6,403 nucleotides of DNA from an uncultured Solirubrobacterales bacterium (GCA_937973575.1 CALJKH010000159.1:1-6403); one strand, 5' to 3'. Shown: positions 1 through 5,378, counted from the stretch's first letter. Numbers and translations: made by a program. The notes: generated from the letters alone by a model not told the origin.

Positions 1-638
1 TACCGCTTCTTCGAGGCGACGATCTTCACGCTGGCCACGGCGTCTCTAACTGACGCCTTGATCGCGTTGGTCACTTCGCTGGAAGTGAGTTGAGCGTCAG
101 TACATGGTCCAGTGAAGTCGGCCCAGACTCGGTGGCGAAGGTAGCGGTTCGTTGCGATCTTCACGACGGTGCGCCCTTCAACGATGAAGTTGTCTGGGGC
201 GGGTTGATAAGCGACATAAGCCTGGTGCGCATAGAGCCACCAGACCCCATCAGCCCTCTTGCCGGATGCGATGTGGAAGGTCCTGCCTGCAACGCCTTGG
301 AGCGGAAAGACACTGACTAACGACCCCTTGGACTTGATTGTCTTGGTCCATGGTTCCTCCTTGACGGCAATGGCGAGATTGTCGCCACCGATATCCGCCG
401 AGCAATCATTCGCCAAATCAACTGTGTGGATCGGGCCCCAATCCAGAGTGTCCGTAACCGATAGCCACTCAGTTGGCCATGGGTAAGTGACTCTTCCAGA
501 GAGTCGCTTGTAGCCGACGCCGTCGATTCGGCTGCCAGTCAGAGTGTCAGTACGGATTGGGTCCGCAGCGGAAGCAACGCAGGCGAACACCATGCAGGCC
601 AATGCGGCTGCCACTGTAACTAAAGCGAGCTTTCTCAT
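1..638 (-). CDS. Secreted protein of unknown function (3' end beyond window)
   Basis: An uninterrupted reading frame runs from an ATG at 638 to the left edge: 212 complete codons with no stop, so the C-terminus is missing. The N-terminus is a classic signal peptide. It has basic residues at 2-3 (Arg-Lys), a hydrophobic core at about 4-22, and a signal peptidase I site Ala-Ser-Ala after residue 24. Cys20 is preceded by Val-Phe-Ala, a poor lipobox, so a lipoprotein is less likely. The mature part is rich in Trp and Tyr and contains only two cysteines, Cys79 and Cys179, which could form a disulfide in the oxidising extracytoplasmic space. I recognise no catalytic motif or family. The gene lies 66 bp downstream of the tRNA gene on the same strand. 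There is no Shine-Dalgarno sequence at a normal distance, and a -10-like TACGAT lies 7 nt before the ATG, so a leaderless transcript is possible. The signal peptide is clear; the function is unknown. Confidence 0.75.
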   Translation of the reverse strand, partial: MRKLALVTVAAALACMVFACVASAADPIRTDTLTGSRIDGVGYKRLSGRVTYPWPTEWLSVTDTLDWGPIHTVDLANDCSADIGGDNLAIAVKEEPWTKTIKSKGSLVSVFPLQGVAGRTFHIASGKRADGVWWLYAHQAYVAYQPAPDNFIVEGRTVVKIATNRYLRHRVWADFTGPCTDAQLTSSEVTNAIKASVRDAVASVKIVASKKR

Positions 639-645
639 AAAGGGA

Positions 646-671
646 ATCGTACACCCCCCCTTGAGCGTCAA
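646..671 (-). promoter_or_regulatory. Candidate promoter for leaderless transcript of secreted protein
   Basis: On the minus strand a TTGACG hexamer (666-671) matches a -35 box well, and TACGAT (646-651) fits the actinobacterial TANNNT -10 pattern. The -10 ends 7 nt before the ATG, so transcription would start at or next to the A of the start codon, giving a leaderless mRNA. This fits the absence of an SD. The weakness is the spacer: it is 14 nt, below the usual 16-18, and half of it is a run of seven G on this strand. Confidence 0.35.
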
Positions 672-704
672 GCCCGACAATATGAGGACTAGACGGACTG
701 AAAA

Positions 705-777
705 TGGGCGGTACTGGGATCGAACCAGTGACCTTTCGGGTGTAAACCGAGTGCTCTACCAGCTGAGCTAACCGCCC
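705..777 (-). tRNA. tRNA-Val (anticodon UAC)
   Basis: The reverse complement folds into a complete 73-nt cloverleaf. It has a 7-bp acceptor stem (GGGCGGT with ACCGCCC), D-stem GCTC/GAGC, a 5-nt variable region AGGTC, and a T-arm ACTGG-TTCGATC-CCAGT. The anticodon loop is TTTACAC, with anticodon TAC at plus-strand positions 742-744, which reads GUA (valine). The discriminator base is A, and no CCA is encoded after it, so CCA must be added enzymatically. The anticodon stem carries a C27-A43 mismatch; the other four pairs are canonical. The gene starts 31 bp after the stop of the kinase gene. A TAAAGT hexamer (790-795, minus strand) could be a -10 box of its own promoter, but no convincing -35 was seen, so cotranscription with the kinase is also possible. 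Confidence 0.95.
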
Positions 778-808
778 GGGCGAATCCGGACTTTAGCGAG
801 GCGGGGCT

Positions 809-1366
809 TTAGATGGCGTCCGTGTGAAGAACGGTGCTTGCAGCAGCCCGAGTGCCCTCCCGCGTGAAGTGCTCTGCTTCCTGCGCTGCCCACTCATCCC
901 AGTGAGCCGCGAAGACCTCGCCGTCACGCTCAATGGCCCGCTTGTAGCGCAGCTCAGCGTTGGCCTCAACCCAGACGACAAGGCCTGCGTGCACGCGAGC
1001 TGCAGCGCTAGCCGCGCCTACTCCTTCGACAATCAAGACCTCGCTCGGCTCAACTGTGAACTCGCCACCTTCCGCGCCTGCGTGCCAGTCCCATGCGAGC
1101 ACTGTTGAAGCCTCGCCTGCGGCGGCCTTTGCCACAACCTCGGCGGCAATCCTGCTGCCCTCCTCAAGCCCATCCCAACCGCGGTAGAACGAATCCATGT
1201 GGACTAGCCCCGCGCCTAACCGATTAGCTACCTCGGTTGCGATAGTCGTCTTGCCTGAACCTGCTGGGCCGTCGATCAAGACGATGCGCGTACTGCCGTC
1301 ACCTAGCTCGGCAACGATCTGCTCAACCTGACTGGCAGCAGCGGCAACTTCAGCAAGCTGCGCCAT
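809..1366 (-). CDS. Uridine-kinase-like P-loop kinase
   Basis: A 185-residue cytoplasmic protein of the P-loop NTPase fold. Walker A is GPAGSGKTT at residues 33-41, preceded by a hydrophobic strand (IVLID). A likely catalytic/substrate Asp lies in HMDSFYR (Asp58), and the uridine-kinase-like WDW segment is at 92-94. A Walker B-like strand ends in LIVEG (111-115), and an Arg-rich lid-like segment follows (RYKRAIERDGE). This order matches the uridine kinase/phosphoribulokinase group, although the protein is shorter than the roughly 210-residue bacterial uridine kinases. The phosphoryl acceptor cannot be read from the sequence; a nucleoside or other small alcohol is likely. The ATG lies 9 nt after the stop of the binding-protein gene, with only a weak GAGG in front of it, so the two are probably cotranscribed and translationally coupled. 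That suggests, as inference, that the kinase may act on the transporter's cargo. Confidence 0.85.
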   Translation of the reverse strand: MAQLAEVAAAASQVEQIVAELGDGSTRIVLIDGPAGSGKTTIATEVANRLGAGLVHMDSFYRGWDGLEEGSRIAAEVVAKAAAGEASTVLAWDWHAGAEGGEFTVEPSEVLIVEGVGAASAAARVHAGLVVWVEANAELRYKRAIERDGEVFAAHWDEWAAQEAEHFTREGTRAAASTVLHTDAI

Positions 1367-1375
1367 CAGCCTCGG

Positions 1376-2425
1376 CTAGCCCTTCGGCAGGTAGGCGTTG
1401 GTCCAGTAGGTGGACCAGTCGGGCTGGGCTGAAAGCGGCTTGCCGTTTGCCCCAACGAGGAGCTTGTTCCCGAACAGGAACTTGCCGTAGTTAGTCCAAA
1501 CCTGGCCGTCAACCTCACCGATTGAGCCTGCGTCACCGTAGTAGCCGTCCTTGGCGAGGAGTTCGGCGCTTTGCTCGACGACCTTTGGGTTCTTGAACGC
1601 CTGTGGGTTTGCCTTGATCAAGAGTGCTGCTGCCTCAGCCGGATGCTGCTGTGAGTACTGGTAGCCCTGCTTAGTGGCTGCGAGGAATGCCTTGGCGGTG
1701 TCGGCGTTTGCCTTGAGGTATGCGTTGCTCGAAATCAACGCTGTTGAGTACGAAGCTGGGAAGCCATAGTCGACATAGTCGAAGTACTTCATAGGCTTGC
1801 CGGTAACTGTTGCCTCGACGCCCTCCCAAGTCTTCGAAGGCAGAGTGAAGTCAGCCGAACCTGAGTAGACAGCCTCGTAAGCGGAGGTGTTGAGAGTCAC
1901 AACCTTGAAGTTGCCCGTGCCGCCGTCCTTGCGGATCACAAACTGGATCCCAGGCTTCTCATCTGGCAGGCCAAAGCCCGCGTAGACCTTGCCGTCGAGA
2001 TCCTTTGGGGACTTGATGTCGGTGCGGTTTGCCCGGTAGCCGATTGCGTACTGAGGCTTCCTGATCGTCGCCATGACTTGGACAACATCCTGCCCCGAGG
2101 CACGCGCGTAAGCAACGCCAGCTTGGTAAGAGAAGCCAAAGTCAGCCTTGCCGTTGGCCACAAGAGTCTCCGGCGGAGTGCTCGCGTATGGCAGGAACTT
2201 GACGTTCAAGCCAGCATCTTTGTAGTAGCCAAGCTGCTGGGCGACGTAGGCGCCCATGTGGTTTGTGTTGGGAGTCCAGTCGAGTGCAACGGTGACCGTG
2301 CGTGGTGGGCCGCTGACCTTGGTGACCGCGCTATCGGATGAGGAGCCGCAAGCGATCCCCACTACGGACGCAGCCGCCAGCGATGCGATTGCGAGTGTGC
2401 GGGCGATTGCGTTCAAGCGGGGCAA
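1376..2425 (-). CDS. ABC transporter solute-binding lipoprotein, ThiY/THI5 (NMT1-like) family
   Basis: A 349-residue extracytoplasmic binding protein, the usual length for the family. The signal peptide has Arg3 and Arg9, a hydrophobic core at about 10-25, and a lipobox Val-Gly-Ile-Ala-Cys with lipidated Cys26, followed by a Gly/Ser-rich linker. The mature domain begins with the family hallmark LDWTPNTNH (48-56), typical of ThiY and THI5-type pyrimidine-precursor proteins. The segments GYYKDAGL, ADFGFSYQAG and KSPKDLDGK follow in the NMT1-like order. It would capture a small solute, possibly a thiamine pyrimidine precursor such as formylaminopyrimidine, and deliver it to the divergent permease/ATPase. 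Related subfamilies bind other solutes, so the ligand is uncertain. The start is TTG at 2425: an in-frame TAG lies just upstream, and AGGAG at 2432-2436 sits 6 nt before it. No TPP riboswitch can fit in the 21-bp gap to the divergent gene. Confidence 0.88.
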   Translation of the reverse strand: MPRLNAIARTLAIASLAAASVVGIACGSSSDSAVTKVSGPPRTVTVALDWTPNTNHMGAYVAQQLGYYKDAGLNVKFLPYASTPPETLVANGKADFGFSYQAGVAYARASGQDVVQVMATIRKPQYAIGYRANRTDIKSPKDLDGKVYAGFGLPDEKPGIQFVIRKDGGTGNFKVVTLNTSAYEAVYSGSADFTLPSKTWEGVEATVTGKPMKYFDYVDYGFPASYSTALISSNAYLKANADTAKAFLAATKQGYQYSQQHPAEAAALLIKANPQAFKNPKVVEQSAELLAKDGYYGDAGSIGEVDGQVWTNYGKFLFGNKLLVGANGKPLSAQPDWSTYWTNAYLPKG

Positions 2426-2446
2426 CTTAGACTCCTAAATAGATAA
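2426..2446. promoter_or_regulatory. 21-bp divergent gap between binding protein and permease genes
   Basis: This is the whole non-coding space between two divergent start codons (TTG at 2425 on minus, GTG at 2447 on plus). It holds the minus-strand SD AGGAG (2432-2436) and an AT-rich core AAATAGATAA (2437-2446). Any promoter for either unit must place its -35, and perhaps its -10, inside the opposite gene, so the two promoters must overlap or face each other. I could not identify a confident -10/-35 pair on either strand. The plus-strand gene has no SD here, which would fit a leaderless start. Confidence 0.55.
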
Positions 2447-3238
2447 GTGATGACTTCTTCAGGACTACGAGCGGCGGGGGCCGCAAGGCGCATCATTCCG
2501 ACAGTGGCCGTCGTTGCTGTCCTGCTGGCCATTTGGCAGTTCTACTCAACACATGGTGGGCCCGGTGACGATGTCCTACCGCCACCATCGAAGGTGTTCA
2601 GCGCTGGCTGGGACGACAGAGCTTCCCTTTGGTCAAACCTTGTTCCGACGCTTGGTGAGGTAGCGCTTGGCTTCCTGCTGTCACTTGCCTGTGCGTTCCT
2701 GCTGTCAGTCGTAATTGACAGGTCCACCTTTGCCCGGCGGGCGTTGATGCCAGTGCTGATTGGCAGCCAGACCCTGCCGATCATCGTGCTCGCACCGCTG
2801 GTCGTGATCTGGTTTGGATTCGGCCTACTGCCAAAGGTGCTGCTGGTTGCACTGGTGACGTTCTTCCCGCTGGTCGTCGGCCTACTTGAGGGTTACGCGA
2901 CCACGGAGCGCGACGCCACAACTTTGATGGCGACGATGGGCGCATCGTGGTGGACTGAGTTTCGCCTGCTTCGCTTCCCCTCTGCCCTGCCCAGCTTCTT
3001 CACCGGATTGAGGATCTCCCTCACTTACGCGGTGGTCGCAGCAATCTTCGCCGAGTACGCCGGAGCTGAGAAGGGCCTTGGGATTTACATGCAGGTCGCG
3101 AAGGCATCCTTTAGGACTGACCTTGTGCTGGCCGCAGTGCTGCTGACTGCAGTCCTCACACTGGTTCTTTACGGCCTGACCTTCGTGCTTCAACGGATGG
3201 TGATGCCTTGGTGGTTTGAAGAGCGGAAGCTCAGCTAA
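2447..3238 (+). CDS. ABC transporter permease (ThiX/SsuC-type, BPD inner-membrane component)
   Basis: A 263-residue membrane protein with about six hydrophobic segments at roughly 16-33, 66-90, 103-122, 127-147, 190-208 and 226-250. The cytoplasmic EAA loop that docks on the ATPase spans about 153-187; its invariant Gly is at 165 (TMGASWW) and the typical FPSALP follows at 177-182. The signature SQTLPIIVLAPL (107-118) and the EYAGAEKGLG segment (203-212) are characteristic of permeases for NMT1/SsuA-type binding proteins such as ThiX, RibX and SsuC. It forms the membrane channel of the importer whose binding protein is encoded divergently. The start is GTG at 2447 or the adjacent ATG at 2450; neither has an SD, and I cannot choose between them. 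The stop TAA shares its last base with the ATG of the ATPase gene, which implies translational coupling. Confidence 0.9.
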   Translation: MMTSSGLRAAGAARRIIPTVAVVAVLLAIWQFYSTHGGPGDDVLPPPSKVFSAGWDDRASLWSNLVPTLGEVALGFLLSLACAFLLSVVIDRSTFARRALMPVLIGSQTLPIIVLAPLVVIWFGFGLLPKVLLVALVTFFPLVVGLLEGYATTERDATTLMATMGASWWTEFRLLRFPSALPSFFTGLRISLTYAVVAAIFAEYAGAEKGLGIYMQVAKASFRTDLVLAAVLLTAVLTLVLYGLTFVLQRMVMPWWFEERKLS

Positions 3239-4008
3239 TGGCCGCGTCAATCCAAATCAACGGCCTGACCAAGTCGTTCCCAGCTGACGGCGCGAAGCTT
3301 GAAGTCCTTGACGGAATCTCCCTGTCGGTGAACCCTGGTGAGTTCGTCTCAATCCTCGGCCCAAGTGGCTGCGGGAAGTCGACAGTCTTCTCCCTGCTCG
3401 CTGGGATCGAGCAGCCTGACGGCGGCGAGATTGTGATCGACGGGCAGCCAGCTGGCGACGACCGCCCGTTCGCTTGGATGCCCCAACGCGATGTGTTGCT
3501 GCCGTGGCGCAGCGTGCGCGACAACATCGCGCTTGGCGCTGAAGTCGCGGCCAGTAAGCCCAAGACTGAAGCGCGGATGGCAGCCGATGCATTGCTTGAC
3601 GAGTTTGGGCTTTCGGAATTCGCGCAGTCCCGCCCGTTCCAACTCTCTGGCGGGATGCGGCAACGCGCAGCGCTCGCGCGGACTGTTGCCCAGGGGCGTG
3701 GCGTGCTTCTGCTGGACGAGCCCTTCGGCGCGCTCGACTCCCTCACCCGCACCGAGTTGCAGCTTTGGCTTGAGCAGATAAGGGCCCATGAACAGTGGAC
3801 AGTTGTCCTGATCACCCACGATGTACGGGAAGCGGTCCTGTTGTCAGACAGAGTGTATGTGTTGAGTGAGCGCCCAGCGACTGTTGTGACGGAACTTGAG
3901 ATTGACCTTCCGCGACCGCGTGATGTGGACACCCTCGCCAACCCGCGGGCTGCCGAGCTAGAGACACAGCTGCTGCACGCACTTCACGTCGGTGAACCAA
4001 AGGCCTAA
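3238..4008 (+). CDS. ABC transporter ATP-binding protein (ThiZ/SsuB-type)
   Basis: A 256-residue nucleotide-binding subunit with every expected motif in order: Walker A GPSGCGKST (41-49), Q-loop Gln83 in WMPQRDVLLPWR, ABC signature LSGGM (136-140), Walker B VLLLDEP (156-162), D-loop ALD (165-167) and H-loop His194 in ITHD. The PWRSVRDNI stretch after the Q-loop is typical of the nitrate/sulfonate/thiamine-precursor ATPases that pair with SsuC/ThiX permeases. It hydrolyses ATP on the cytoplasmic face to drive uptake. Its ATG overlaps the stop of the permease gene (TAATG). A GGAAG about 9 nt upstream, inside the permease gene, may serve as SD. A fluoride-channel gene follows after only 3 nt. 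A long open frame on the opposite strand (3231-3941) is a shadow. The family is certain; the substrate is not. Confidence 0.93.
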   Translation: MAASIQINGLTKSFPADGAKLEVLDGISLSVNPGEFVSILGPSGCGKSTVFSLLAGIEQPDGGEIVIDGQPAGDDRPFAWMPQRDVLLPWRSVRDNIALGAEVAASKPKTEARMAADALLDEFGLSEFAQSRPFQLSGGMRQRAALARTVAQGRGVLLLDEPFGALDSLTRTELQLWLEQIRAHEQWTVVLITHDVREAVLLSDRVYVLSERPATVVTELEIDLPRPRDVDTLANPRAAELETQLLHALHVGEPKA

Positions 4009-4011
4009 CGC

Positions 4012-4410
4012 GTGAACAACCGGCGGGACGCGATTGCGATTGGGCTTGGTGGCGCAGTTGGCGCGATCTGCCGGGTCCTGCTTGGCGAGGCCCTTCCGAT
4101 TGGCGATGGACTGCCTTGGGCGACACTGATTGCCAACATCGTGGGTGCTGCTCTGCTTGGCGCATTAGCTACGGCGCCAGCTTCCGCCGGCCGCCTAGGG
4201 GATTTGCGAATGCCGCTACTGGGGATTGGATTCTGCGGCGGCTTGACGACCTTCTCAGCACTCAGCTGGGAGCTGTTTGACCTCCTTGACAGGGGCTCTG
4301 TTGGGGCGGCGGCGGCTTACGCGGCGCTGAGCCTCGTGCTCGGTATGGCAGCGCTGGTAGTTGCCCGGCGGTTTGTGCTCGCACGGCTTGAGGCAGGTGA
4401 CAGCGCATGA
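4012..4410 (+). CDS. crcB: Fluoride channel FluC/CrcB, first subunit
   Basis: A 132-residue four-helix membrane protein of the Fluc family. Visible motifs are GGAVGAICR (13-21) in TM1, the TM2 Asn42 in LIANIVG, and GFCGGLTTFS (73-82) in TM3, which holds the central sodium-site backbone and pore Phe81. In TM4, Tyr103, Ser107 and Gly111 are spaced by four residues. Fluc channels export fluoride as antiparallel dimers. The position of the second Phe of the pore 'Phe box' (TTFSxF) is Leu84. Positive charges cluster at the N-terminus (Arg4, Arg5), loop 2 (Arg61, Arg66) and the C-terminus (Arg119, Arg120), which predicts N-in/C-in. The start is GTG at 4012, three nt after the ATPase stop, with AAAGG about 8 nt upstream. 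The TGA overlaps the ATG of the next gene by 4 nt. Two adjacent, non-identical copies suggest a heterodimer. Confidence 0.93.
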   Translation: MNNRRDAIAIGLGGAVGAICRVLLGEALPIGDGLPWATLIANIVGAALLGALATAPASAGRLGDLRMPLLGIGFCGGLTTFSALSWELFDLLDRGSVGAAAAYAALSLVLGMAALVVARRFVLARLEAGDSA

Positions 4411-4775
4411 CAGCGGCAGTGCTTGCTGGCATCGCTGGCTTCGGTGCGCTGGGCGCTGTTGCTCGGGCTTCAGTTCAGGCGATCGCCCTTCGTAAAGAGA
4501 AGATCCCGTTCTTTGCTGGGACCCTGATCGTCAACCTCTCAGGCGCATTTGCCCTTGGGCTGCTGCACGGGGCTGGGGCCAGTGGGACATGGATCAAACT
4601 TGCTGGCGCAGGCTTCCTAGGCGCATTCACAACCTTCTCGGGTTGGATGCTGGAAACGGAGCGCCTCAACGAGCTGTCTCGAAGGACGGCAGTGGGCTAC
4701 CTCCTCATTCCACTCGCAATGGGCGTCTTACTTGCTTGGCTAGGCAACACGATTGGCCAACAGCTTCTCTCGTGA
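4407..4775 (+). CDS. crcB: Fluoride channel FluC/CrcB, second subunit
   Basis: A 122-residue four-helix protein of the same family. It shows GFGALGAVAR (11-20) in TM1, TM2 Asn43 in GTLIVNLSG, and GFLGAFTTFS (69-78) in TM3 with Phe77. The second Phe-box position is Trp80. The TM4 residue equivalent to Ser107 of the partner is Pro102, after Tyr98, so the polar track on this side looks altered. Positive charges sit in loop 1 (Arg29, Lys30, Lys32) and loop 3 (Arg86, Arg92, Arg93), while the N-terminus has none. That predicts N-out, opposite to the upstream subunit, and fits an antiparallel heterodimer. The ATG lies within the ATGA overlap with the first subunit, so translation is coupled. This is the last gene of the operon. 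A 9-bp inverted repeat spans its stop codon. Confidence 0.92.
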   Translation: MTAAVLAGIAGFGALGAVARASVQAIALRKEKIPFFAGTLIVNLSGAFALGLLHGAGASGTWIKLAGAGFLGAFTTFSGWMLETERLNELSRRTAVGYLLIPLAMGVLLAWLGNTIGQQLLS

Positions 4776-4789
4776 GCCTGAGCTGTTGG
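4757..4789 (+). repeat. Inverted repeat spanning the second fluC stop codon
   Basis: CCAACAGCT (4757-4765) and AGCTGTTGG (4781-4789) are perfectly complementary over 9 bp, with a 15-nt loop containing the TGA stop (4773-4775). The next bases are G-rich, not a T-run, so this is not a standard rho-independent terminator. It could stabilise the operon's 3' end or help rho-dependent or downstream termination. Confidence 0.5.
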
Positions 4790-4802
4790 GGGGCGAATAT
4801 TT

Positions 4803-4822
4803 AGTGTGAATACCCTCACACT
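4803..4822. promoter_or_regulatory. CRP/GlxR-type operator palindrome
   Basis: This is a perfect palindrome with 7-bp arms AGTGTGA and TCACACT around a 6-bp spacer (ATACCC). It contains an exact match to the half-sites TGTGA-N6-TCACA recognised by CRP-family regulators, including actinobacterial Crp/GlxR; the preferred central TA is shifted here. It lies about 95 bp upstream of the cupredoxin 1 start and in no gene, so control of that gene is the simplest reading. The regulator itself is not in the window. Confidence 0.6.
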
Positions 4823-4863
4823 CTCAGGATTTTCTTACCTTTGTGTCGTACTAAGAGTGGCGA

Positions 4864-4882
4864 CTGTCAGACCCCCCGACAG
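4864..4882 (+). promoter_or_regulatory. C-loop leader hairpin of cupredoxin 1
   Basis: CTGTC (4864-4868) pairs with GACAG (4878-4882) around a 9-nt loop AGACCCCCC that ends in six C. It lies 15 nt before the SD of the first cupredoxin gene, probably in its 5' UTR. A similar C-rich hairpin precedes the second cupredoxin gene. The role is unknown. Confidence 0.4.
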
Positions 4883-4907
4883 CCGAATCAACAAATTAGG
4901 AGCTGAA

Positions 4908-5378
4908 ATGTCAAAGCGTTTCCCAAAGACCATTGCCCTTCTTGCAGTGGCAGTGGCCGTCCCAGTTGCAGCCTCAGGCTGTGGCTCGTCATCGAGCAAC
5001 AGCTCAGCGGCTAACCCAACAACTCCGACGACCTCCCAAGCCGCAGCTGCAACCAGTGGGACCGTCAATGTGATTCTCAATGAGATGAACGTTGTTCCGA
5101 CCCCGGCGACAGCCAAGGCTGGCAAGGTCACCTTCGCTGTAAACAACGCTGGCCAGCTTCCGCACGAGATGGTCGTCATCAAGACCGACAAGAAGGCTGA
5201 CGCACTCGGTTCAGGAACCAAGGTTCCAGAGACCGGCAGCGTTGGTGAGACGGGTGACATTGCACCAGGCAAGTCGAAGTCAGTCAGCTTCAACCTGAAG
5301 GCAGGCCACTACGTACTGATCTGCAACATCGCAGGCCACTACGCAGCAGGCATGCACGCAGACTTCAACGTCAGCTGA
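4908..5378 (+). CDS. Cupredoxin lipoprotein 1 (type-1 copper, C-x4-H-x4-M loop)
   Basis: A 156-residue lipoprotein. It has a basic N-terminus (Lys3, Arg4, Lys7), a hydrophobic core at about 9-22, a lipobox Ala-Ser-Gly-Cys with lipidated Cys25, then a flexible Ser/Thr/Pro/Ala linker to about residue 50. The C-terminal domain is a blue-copper fold. Predicted ligands are His86 (LPHEM), Cys139, His144 and Met149, in ICNIAGHYAAGM. The C-x4-H-x4-M spacing resembles auracyanin and sulfocyanin-like proteins more than plastocyanin. It would carry single electrons at the outer face of the membrane; its partners are not visible. The start is ATG 4908, placed 5 nt after AGGAG, and the signal peptide begins exactly there. 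An in-frame GTG at 4806 would add 34 residues in front of the signal peptide and was not used. A CRP-like site lies upstream and a strong terminator downstream, so the gene is monocistronic. Confidence 0.9.
   Translation: MSKRFPKTIALLAVAVAVPVAASGCGSSSSNSSAANPTTPTTSQAAAATSGTVNVILNEMNVVPTPATAKAGKVTFAVNNAGQLPHEMVVIKTDKKADALGSGTKVPETGSVGETGDIAPGKSKSVSFNLKAGHYVLICNIAGHYAAGMHADFNVS

Larger units (their letters stand above)
4776..4907 (+). promoter_or_regulatory. Intergenic control region upstream of cupredoxin 1
   Basis: This 132-bp gap separates the fluoride-channel operon from the first cupredoxin gene. In order it holds the right arm of the stop-codon hairpin, the CRP-like palindrome (4803-4822), a T-rich stretch (4829-4836), a TACCTT hexamer (4836-4841) fitting TANNNT, a C-loop hairpin (4864-4882) and the SD AGGAG (4898-4902). 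CCTGAG (4777-4782) and CTCAGG (4823-4828) flank the palindrome as an outer inverted repeat followed by TTTT. The same DNA could therefore also fold into a terminator-like structure for the upstream operon. The exact promoter is uncertain. Confidence 0.45.

Noticed and set aside
90..486. Two overlapping plus-strand open frames near the left edge
   Set aside because: They are antisense to the continuous minus-strand frame that starts with a signal peptide, and neither has a domain or a convincing start.
2426..2446. TPP or fluoride riboswitch ahead of the transporter operon
   Set aside because: The gap is only 21 bp, too short for either aptamer, and nothing resembling one was seen in the upstream leader positions.
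3231..3941. Long minus-strand open frame of 236 codons
   Set aside because: It lies exactly opposite the ABC ATPase gene, whose motifs are all intact. The translation is Ser/Arg-rich with no recognisable domain, as expected for an antisense shadow in GC-rich DNA.
4864..4882. Possible 6C-type small RNA because of the CCCCCC loop
   Set aside because: The 6C family has two C-loop hairpins in tandem, and only one hairpin is present here before the coding region.
4806..4907. Upstream in-frame GTG start for cupredoxin 1
   Set aside because: It would place 34 residues before a complete signal peptide and would begin inside the CRP-like palindrome. ATG 4908 has an AGGAG at ideal spacing.
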